Assembly: GCA_963970005.1 (NCBI GenBank)
Contig: CAXAMN010000002.1
Span: 452,963 to 516,962 of the forward strand
DNA length: 64,000 nucleotides
Origin: Durusdinium trenchii
Taxonomy: Eukaryota; Sar; Dinophyceae; Suessiales; Symbiodiniaceae
Direction of reading: 5' to 3'
Under the pieces are notes generated by a model. That model was given only the letters and a program-made list of their open reading frames with translations, was not told the DNA's origin and made no database searches. Each line of letters begins with the position of its first letter. The stretch's first letter is position 1. The position numbers and the translations under genes were made by a program. Positions 46,385 through 53,071 of this stretch are shown here, piece after piece.

Positions 46385-46521
46385 TGTGATTCATGAAGTG
46401 CACAAATCGAAAAGTGCACAACCATACCTCGTAGAAAGCCAAGCGCTACGAGTGTTTTCATCTTACTTTGGCTCAAGGTTGAAAAGGCCCGACGCGCTGG
46501 GCATCCCATGTCATAACCACA
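46385..46521 (+). repeat. 5' LTR (137 bp)
   Basis: Starts TGTGATTCATG, ends CATAACCACA. Very short for a copia LTR. It holds no TATA box; a TTTT motif (46455-46458, in GTGTTTTCATC), which some work proposes as the dinoflagellate core promoter, lies mid-LTR. TTTGGCTCAAG (46467-46477) equals the last 11 nt of the dinoflagellate spliced leader and is followed by GT. Confidence 0.95.
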
Positions 46522-46536
46522 GGTTATGAGCCCAAG
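46522..46536 (+). promoter_or_regulatory. Primer-binding site, internal initiator tRNA-Met
   Basis: GGTTATGAGCCCAAG begins at the base after the LTR. Its reverse complement, CTTGGGCTCATAACC, has the form of an initiator tRNA-Met anticodon arm with the CAU anticodon, not the tRNA 3' end. Drosophila copia is known to prime from a tRNA-iMet fragment cut in the anticodon loop, with a very similar site, so the same half-tRNA priming is inferred here. Confidence 0.75.
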
Positions 46537-46607
46537 GTGATCTTTTTTGTTTGGATTTTCCAAGTCCACCCCCTGCTGTTGGGTGAACAGAGGGGTCGCT
46601 GGTCCCC

Positions 46608-48770
46608 ATGGAGCAGCGGAGGCGACGGCAACAGCCGTCGCGGGAAAGGAAAGAGGCCGCGGCGCCGCTGGAAGTCGGAGCTGCGGACCGCCGGCTGGAT
46701 GCCTTGATCGAGGAGGAGATGAAGGCGAAGGCGGCAAGGGCGCAATCAGTGCCGGTGGCAGCGGCAGAAGTGAAGCGGCTGGGCGTGGCTGCTGGCGCGG
46801 GTGGTGGCCATGGAGGTCATTCAGCTGTGACGGCATCGAGTGGCCACCAGGGAACACCGGAAATTCGACAGTTGCTGAATGACCCAAGAGGCCAGGTGTT
46901 GGGGCTTGGGCACTTGCAGGAGGCAGTTCGGCAGTCATTTGAAGTGTTGCAGCATGCTCTTCAAAGGCCCAGTTCCCAGCCGACCCTACTTGATCCTCTT
47001 CTTCGGCCCGGTGATCAGGGAGGTCATGCCGGTACCGGATGTGGAACGGAGCGGCAGAGCGGGGTGGAAACGGAGCGCATGGGAGCTTCACCTTACATGA
47101 CTGGAGCGGGACGTGATGACCTACATCCTCGGATGCTGGAGCCTTATCCTACCACCCCGGTGGGACCATTGGGGACGGTGAATCCCTTCTGGAGCACGTC
47201 AGTGCAGCAAGCGGCCAAGGGCGAGTCACATGTTCGGGAGTCTGAAGGGGCCAGAGGCCAACATCCTGCACAGAGTCCAGGTCTGGGACATGTTGAACGT
47301 CTTCGGGAACGCATCTTGAGGGAGGCTGAGGAAACCTTTGCTCGGGAGGTGAAGAAGATGACGGACGCTGGAGATTCGGCATCATTTACTTCTGTGCCGA
47401 GTGCGAAGGCAGAGGGGCAGCAGGAGACAGTGGGGGAACCTACCAAGCCTGGTGGACCACCTGACACTCCTCCTGGTCTTGCTCCGGTACATGATCCTCG
47501 AGGTAATGGAAGTGGAGTGATTGGGGCGGCGAGCGTGATGAAGCCGCTGGAATCAGTGACAGCTGCACTGCCTGAGGCAATGCGGAACTTGGAATTGCCA
47601 CAGTTGCCATCACCTTCAACTGAGAATGCGGCCCTGCTCTTTGGGGACTGGCTGACGGTGATTTCCCCGTTGATGGGAGACCTCAGTACGTCGTCTCGCG
47701 AGTTTTGGGACTGGGTGCAGCGAGAAGTGGAGGTGAAGTACAATGAGTGGCTTTTGGCGACGCCATTGGGGCGGTTGAGAATCAAGGTGGAGGAGCAGGT
47801 GTCCCCACGGTTCCAACGATTGGATCAGCGGGCGAGCTCGACTTTGCTAGCCGCGCTCCCGGAACCGGTGAGAAAGGACATTGTTGCAAGTCGAAGAGTG
47901 GCGACTCAGGCGATTTTGTACAAGCTCTTCACCATCTACCAACCTGGTGGAAATGCAGAAAGGGGAAATCTGTTGCGCAGCCTGACGGAGGTGAAGTGCG
48001 GCAGTTCTATTCAGGATACACTGGGCGCTATCCGAACCTGGCGCAGGTGGATTTGTCGAGCTGAAGAGTTGCATGTGGCGATCCCGGACTCGATGGTCTT
48101 GATTCAGGCCTTGTCCAAGGTTGCAGAGAACCTCACGAAGCATGGAGGAAGCCAAGTGGGATTCAGGATTGCAGCAGCTCGGCAGGAACTTGAGGTCGAT
48201 CGGAGGCCCACGCTAACCACTACCAAGGAGTTCGCAGAGTTTCTCCAGGCTGAGGCGGAGGATTTGGCGTTGACTATGCCGCATCCCTCGTCGGCCAAGA
48301 ATACCGGTGCAGGAGCAGTCCTTCAACCGGTAGCAGGAGCTCAGCCAACGATTAAGGCCTTGGGTGGAGGAGGCGGAGGCGGAGATGGACCACTAAAGAC
48401 GAAACATCCATGCCGTTACTGGGGTACTACTGGTGGGTGCAAGCGGGGAGAGACCTGTACTTTCGCCCATGCCTGGGAGGGCATCAACAAGACGGGCAGG
48501 TGTTTTCACTGCTCAGGGGAGAACCACTTTGCGAAGGACTGTCCGTATGGTCGGGAGCGACCGGAGAAGGATGGGAAAAAGACGGCCAAGCTGAAGGGAA
48601 GTGGGAAAGGGACGTCGGAGAAGGAGGAGACTGGCCCGAATGAAAAGTCAGGAACTACTCCATTGACGAGCTCTTTGTCCGCGGCTACACGGCCGGTGGC
48701 AGGTGGAGGAGAAAAAGGACGGGATGGTGGAGTTGAATTGGAAAGAAGGGTGATCCAACGTCGGAGCTGA
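46608..48770 (+). CDS. gag: Gag: capsid with CCCH and CCHC zinc fingers
   Basis: 720 residues from ATG 46608, 87 bp after the LTR, to TGA. Gag would form the virus-like particle that packages element RNA. The N-terminus is basic and Ala-rich. A helical capsid-like region spans roughly residues 330-550 (FGDWLTVISPLMGDL; GNLLRSLTEVKCG), followed by a Gly run. Then come a CX8CX5CX3H finger (C602, C611, C617, H621) and a CX2CX4HX4C zinc knuckle (C632, C635, H640, C645). The knuckle is the usual Gag RNA-binding motif; the added CCCH finger is not typical of copia Gag. The tail is Lys-rich. The pol frame overlaps by 34 nt in the -1 frame (48737-48770), with no canonical slippery heptamer visible. 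Confidence 0.92.
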   Translation: MEQRRRRQQPSRERKEAAAPLEVGAADRRLDALIEEEMKAKAARAQSVPVAAAEVKRLGVAAGAGGGHGGHSAVTASSGHQGTPEIRQLLNDPRGQVLGLGHLQEAVRQSFEVLQHALQRPSSQPTLLDPLLRPGDQGGHAGTGCGTERQSGVETERMGASPYMTGAGRDDLHPRMLEPYPTTPVGPLGTVNPFWSTSVQQAAKGESHVRESEGARGQHPAQSPGLGHVERLRERILREAEETFAREVKKMTDAGDSASFTSVPSAKAEGQQETVGEPTKPGGPPDTPPGLAPVHDPRGNGSGVIGAASVMKPLESVTAALPEAMRNLELPQLPSPSTENAALLFGDWLTVISPLMGDLSTSSREFWDWVQREVEVKYNEWLLATPLGRLRIKVEEQVSPRFQRLDQRASSTLLAALPEPVRKDIVASRRVATQAILYKLFTIYQPGGNAERGNLLRSLTEVKCGSSIQDTLGAIRTWRRWICRAEELHVAIPDSMVLIQALSKVAENLTKHGGSQVGFRIAAARQELEVDRRPTLTTTKEFAEFLQAEAEDLALTMPHPSSAKNTGAGAVLQPVAGAQPTIKALGGGGGGGDGPLKTKHPCRYWGTTGGCKRGETCTFAHAWEGINKTGRCFHCSGENHFAKDCPYGRERPEKDGKKTAKLKGSGKGTSEKEETGPNEKSGTTPLTSSLSAATRPVAGGGEKGRDGGVELERRVIQRRS

Positions 48771-48790
48771 TCACTGAGGCCACATCCCTC

Positions 48791-51700
48791 TTGAAGTCCC
48801 TCCGCAGCATGAAGACTTTCAGATTGAAGCAGATTCATGTGGCAGATACCAATGAGGGTTTGGAGCTAGCCTTATTGGATGGTGGAGCTACTCACCCATT
48901 GAGAATGGCAAGACAGGAGGAGCGAGGGAGGTTGCAGCCTGTGACGGTGGAGCTTGCCCATGGACGTACAACTTTGTACAAGCACCCGGACTTTGACACC
49001 CTCTTGTCCTTGGAGCCAGTGGAGCCGATCTTGCCGCTGAGTCTGCTAGTGGAGAATGGGTATGCCATTCACTGGAATGGGCAGGGGTGCACGATCATGC
49101 ACCAGCAGCTTGGAGCTGTGAAGTGTTGGCTGAGATCGGGGTGCCCTGTCATGAATAGAAAGGACGCCATGGTGATGTTGGCAGAGTTTGAAGAGAACCA
49201 GAAGAATCGGAAGAGATTGTCCCAAGTGGACTGGAATTGGTGGCGTAGCATCATGCCGGACGTGCCGGAGGACGTGCTGGAGATGATGGTTGGGTTTTCG
49301 AGTGAACCGAGCCCAGAGTTGCTGCCTTGGAATAGACGTCAGAGGCGTCGACATCAGCGAAGTCGTGGCCTGGTGATTCACCTTTTCTCTGGAGCGGATA
49401 CAGGGAGGTGGAAAGGCACACTGCCCGATGACATGGATTGGATTTTCCTGGATTTGGAGTTGGGAGCTGGCTTCAATGTGCACAATGCGAATGTGTGGAG
49501 CTACGTGTGCTCGCTGGCCAGATCCGGGAAGGTGAAAGGAGTGGTTGGGGGTCCGCCTTGTCGTACCACGAGCAGATTGAGGTGCAAGGGGCCACCAGGA
49601 CCAAGGAGGGTGAGAGGCCGTGGCGATGATCGCTGGGGCTTGGAGGGGCTAACCGCCCGAGAGCGTGAACAGGTGCGAGGGGATTCCGCACTGGTGGTGA
49701 AACAGGTGGGGCTATGGCACCTCGCGGAGGAACATCGGGAAGGACCTGATCCGGTGGCATTTCTTCTGGAATCTCCGCAGGACCCTGCCAGCTATGTGGG
49801 AGATGGAGTTGATGCCGGGCATGATCATCCGTCTTTCTTTGAATGGCCGTTGTTGAGGAGAATGGTTGTTGAGTATGGAATGAGATTGGTGAGCTTCGAC
49901 CAAGGAAGGACGGGGCACTCCCGGCGAAAACCCACTAGTTTGCTGACCAACCTTCGTCACCTGGAAGATCTGGATGGACTCAGGGGAGGAGGATCGGCGG
50001 ACCCGGTGGAAGGAGGACTACAGGAGAGAATGAAAGCATCTCGGTCGTGGGCGCGGTGGTCCAGTGGGCTGGTGAAGGCGATTGGACTGGCCTTGAACCT
50101 TCGGTTTGGGGGGAGAGCTCACATTGGATTGGCCAAGATGGATGTTGAGGAATGGAAGAGGCACATCAAGCAAGAGCACGTTCCCTACCGGAGAGATTGT
50201 CGGGATTGTGTGGAAGCAATGGGATTTTCCAGCCCACATCGACGCTCCAGAAACGCATCGTCTGCCTTTGTGATGGCGGTGGACATCATGGGTCCTTTTG
50301 AGCAGGGGAGAGACCTTGGGTTGAGCCAATGGTGCAAGTATGTTATGGTGGCGACGATCCCGGTGCCGATCGTGAAGGATCTAGCTGGGGCACCAGAGGA
50401 ACCACTGGACCATGAGGCGGAGGTCAAGAATGTGGTGGAGATTGAAGAAGAGAAAGAGGAAGTGGAATTGGTGACAGAGGAGCAGGTGGCTGAGCTGAAC
50501 ATGAAAGCTGCGCTGGAGCGAGCTCAGGGAGAGGTTCCTCTTCAGAACCTCACGATTGCAGAGCCAATGCAGTCTCGAGGGGTGGAGGACATCGTGCAGG
50601 CGCTCTCCAAGGTGCATGCCCACTACAGGATGTTGGGGGTGCGGCCATGTCGGCTGCATTCGGACAGGGAGAAGTCCTTCCTCACGAAGGCTGTGGCCAG
50701 GTGGGTGCAGGCCCGGGAGATGGTTCACACGATGACATCAGGTGATGATAGCCAGTCAAATGGCAGGGTGGAGGCAGAGCTTTTGCAGCTCAAGCGAAGA
50801 ATGAGGCTCCTTCTTCACACCAGCAAGGTGGAGGCGTCGCTCTGGCCATGCGCACTGAGGCATGCTGCTACTCAACGACTTCGCATACAACTTCAGAGGC
50901 TGGGAGTGGGATCGAAGCCAATGGTCAACTTCGGATCGATGGTCATGGCTAAAGCCAAGAGATGGCATCACAAAACTGGAGAGCTGACCAACCCGTTCAA
51001 GAGAGTGCAGGTGTTGGGACCAAGTCCGTTGATGTCATCTGGGTGGGTAGCCAAGGACAAACAGAATAGAATTCAACATCTTCGAACGGTGGTGACCCCG
51101 TCGAAAACATTGGGAGCAGTACTGGAGCTGCAGGAGGTGGACCTCAAGGACAAGGGCATCAGACATCGACTGACAGGAAAACAGTCGTTTGACCCGCACC
51201 CACTAAAAGATACGGTGGCTCGACACTTTGATGCAGGAGTCCGACCAGCTCTTCGGGTACTACGAGCTGGGGGGGAGACCACTGAACCAATTTTAGAAAA
51301 TCCGGAACCTACACCATTGAACTCGCTGTCGGTATGGCAACCTGGAGAGGACGTGAATGGCATGATGGACTCCACCGATCAATCCATGGAGCCAATGGTC
51401 GGGGGAGATGGTGAAGAAGAGGTGGTTGGCGTGGAGTTGGAGGTCTCCGGGCCGCTGAGGAACTACCTGGAGGAGTTGGAGCGGGACTTCAGTGGTGGTG
51501 GTCTGGAGTTTGTGGATGATGAGGAGGATGCTGAGGAGGTGGTCGATGAAACGGAGCCGGAGTCGGAAGGAGATCAGTCGGGGTGGAGAGCTTGGGAATG
51601 CCTTGGGGAGCTGGCGATGGTGTGTTGTGGAGATTGTGGACTCCTTCAAGTCCCGACTGAGGATCCAAGGGACGTTCGCGGCTGCGGGGTGGTGATGAGC

Positions 51701-53071
51701 TCCATGCAAGCGGCAGTGGAAGGCACGCTGGACTTGGTGGAGGCGACACAGATTTCCTGTGGTTTCTGTGGTGGCAACTTGGAGTATGTGGACGACTACC
51801 GAGAACGTCGGACTGGAGGTCTATGGAAGGGCTCGAGTTGTTCTTGGGATCAAGCTGAGGAGTGGCACGCCATGGAGGTGAGGTCGCACTTGCTGATGAA
51901 GAGGTTGTGGAGTGAGGAGTTGCGCCATCAGGCCATTGGAGAAGAGCAGGGCCGTCAGAGAGGGCGATGGATGGCTGCTTTGGAGGCTGGACTGCTAGTA
52001 CAAGAAGATCATTTGGAGGACCAACATCGTAAGCTGGAGTCGGTGAGGTTGGCTGCGGTGAAGAATGAAGCAGGTTTGGAGTTACAGGATCCTGGAGCTC
52101 CTCCACCGGCGGTGTTGCAAACCTATGCCGTTCCTCTTCAACGAGTCCGACAGGAGCTTGCAGCATGGGTGCCTCCGATGACTGATGAGTACCAGTCCTT
52201 GATTGAAGATACTAGGGCATTGAGCCCGACGACCATGGAAGAGTTGGAGCAAGATCCATTGTATGAGGTGATGGAGGTGGCGCCGGGGATGTTGGTTCCG
52301 ACCATCAAGGCACCACATGGGAAGAAACGAGCTCGCATTGTGGTCTGCGGCAATCGGCTGGAAGCTCTAGATGGCAGTGGTGCAGCAACCTCGGGAAAGG
52401 AGGAGGCCCAGAACTTGTATGCCGGCGGAGCTGACGGAACAACCATCCGATGTCTTCTTCGGAAGGCGGCTGCTATGAGCTGGGAGATCGCAACCTGCGA
52501 CGTCAAGACGGCTTTCCTTCTGGCACCCAGGGAGGACTCTAGTCGACGATTGGTAGTGGTGAAACCGCCACGTATTTTGGTGGAAGCTGGCATTGTTGGA
52601 CCTCAGGAACTATGGCGGGTTCAACACGCCCTCTATGGTCTTCGATCCTCGCCGGCGGACTGGGCTACCTATCGAAATCGGCTGATGAGGTCCTTTCAAT
52701 GGCAACATGAAGGGAGGACATTGGAGCTTCGGGAGACGCCAGAACCCAACCTTTGGAAGATTGTGGAGAGACGACCGTTGGATCAGGAGGAACCGCCTCC
52801 GAAGGGATTCATTGGGGTCTATGTGGATGACTTCATGGTGGTTGGGGCCAAGGACATCGTGAAAGGAGCATTGAGCAGGATTGAGATGGAGTGGAAGTGC
52901 AGCCCGGCGGAGTGGGTCAATAGCGAGAGATGGACGAAGTTCAGTGGATTTGAACTCAGCGGAGGAGGACAGCGGGCTCTATGTGGGGCAGCAAGCATAC
53001 ATTCAGGAGCTTCTGAGCAGACATTCTTGGGTGACCCCGGCTACGGTACCTTTTCCAGGAGTGCCCAATGA
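48791..53071 (+). CDS. pol: Pol: protease, MTase-like domain, integrase, reverse transcriptase
   Basis: Open from 48737 (-1 relative to gag), so it is probably made as a Gag-Pol fusion; numbering here is from TTG 48791. Protease motif LLDGGATH (D30; copia usually has DSGA). Methyltransferase-like domain, residues 193-395 (see separate entry). Integrase: compact zinc motif HX4HX6CX2C (H458, H463, C470, C473) and catalytic D498, D625, E661, with exactly 35 residues between the last two and an acidic Glu-rich insert between the two Asp. CxxC pairs at 946/949 and 990/993. Reverse transcriptase from about 1155: D1237 in CDVKTAFLLAP and YVDD 1344-1347. Homology in this frame ends near 52955 and continues in the +1 frame; the last 38 codons to the stop at 53071 are out-of-frame reading. 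Confidence 0.93.
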   Translation: MKSLRSMKTFRLKQIHVADTNEGLELALLDGGATHPLRMARQEERGRLQPVTVELAHGRTTLYKHPDFDTLLSLEPVEPILPLSLLVENGYAIHWNGQGCTIMHQQLGAVKCWLRSGCPVMNRKDAMVMLAEFEENQKNRKRLSQVDWNWWRSIMPDVPEDVLEMMVGFSSEPSPELLPWNRRQRRRHQRSRGLVIHLFSGADTGRWKGTLPDDMDWIFLDLELGAGFNVHNANVWSYVCSLARSGKVKGVVGGPPCRTTSRLRCKGPPGPRRVRGRGDDRWGLEGLTAREREQVRGDSALVVKQVGLWHLAEEHREGPDPVAFLLESPQDPASYVGDGVDAGHDHPSFFEWPLLRRMVVEYGMRLVSFDQGRTGHSRRKPTSLLTNLRHLEDLDGLRGGGSADPVEGGLQERMKASRSWARWSSGLVKAIGLALNLRFGGRAHIGLAKMDVEEWKRHIKQEHVPYRRDCRDCVEAMGFSSPHRRSRNASSAFVMAVDIMGPFEQGRDLGLSQWCKYVMVATIPVPIVKDLAGAPEEPLDHEAEVKNVVEIEEEKEEVELVTEEQVAELNMKAALERAQGEVPLQNLTIAEPMQSRGVEDIVQALSKVHAHYRMLGVRPCRLHSDREKSFLTKAVARWVQAREMVHTMTSGDDSQSNGRVEAELLQLKRRMRLLLHTSKVEASLWPCALRHAATQRLRIQLQRLGVGSKPMVNFGSMVMAKAKRWHHKTGELTNPFKRVQVLGPSPLMSSGWVAKDKQNRIQHLRTVVTPSKTLGAVLELQEVDLKDKGIRHRLTGKQSFDPHPLKDTVARHFDAGVRPALRVLRAGGETTEPILENPEPTPLNSLSVWQPGEDVNGMMDSTDQSMEPMVGGDGEEEVVGVELEVSGPLRNYLEELERDFSGGGLEFVDDEEDAEEVVDETEPESEGDQSGWRAWECLGELAMVCCGDCGLLQVPTEDPRDVRGCGVVMSSMQAAVEGTLDLVEATQISCGFCGGNLEYVDDYRERRTGGLWKGSSCSWDQAEEWHAMEVRSHLLMKRLWSEELRHQAIGEEQGRQRGRWMAALEAGLLVQEDHLEDQHRKLESVRLAAVKNEAGLELQDPGAPPPAVLQTYAVPLQRVRQELAAWVPPMTDEYQSLIEDTRALSPTTMEELEQDPLYEVMEVAPGMLVPTIKAPHGKKRARIVVCGNRLEALDGSGAATSGKEEAQNLYAGGADGTTIRCLLRKAAAMSWEIATCDVKTAFLLAPREDSSRRLVVVKPPRILVEAGIVGPQELWRVQHALYGLRSSPADWATYRNRLMRSFQWQHEGRTLELRETPEPNLWKIVERRPLDQEEPPPKGFIGVYVDDFMVVGAKDIVKGALSRIEMEWKCSPAEWVNSERWTKFSGFELSGGGQRALCGAASIHSGASEQTFLGDPGYGTFSRSAQ
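49367..49975 (+). other. C5-methyltransferase-like domain within Pol
   Basis: Pol residues 193-395. The sequence shows GLVIHLFSGADTGRW (like cofactor motif I, LFSG, 198-201), an acidic strand end (WIFLDLELGAGF), KGVVGGPPCRTTSR (like motif IV; Cys257 would be the nucleophile), FLLESPQDP (like motif VI, E327-P329) and RRKPTSLLTNL (K380-T382, as in phage-type cytosine methyltransferases that end KPT..TN). Order and spacing fit a SAM-dependent cytosine methyltransferase without a large target-recognition domain. The usual Gln after PPC is Arg here. Activity is inferred, not shown. Retrotransposon-borne DNMTs have been reported in dinoflagellates; whether this is that family or a separate capture cannot be told by eye. 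Confidence 0.7.

Noticed and set aside
46297-47091. 264-codon ORF on - over the LTR and gag start
   Set aside because: Antisense to gag, Pro/Ala-rich from GC-rich coding DNA; its end only clips the true host exon region in another frame.
51489-52166. 225-codon ORF on - inside pol
   Set aside because: Antisense shadow of the pol coding frame; composition (Pro/Ser/His-rich) is what antisense of acidic coding DNA gives.
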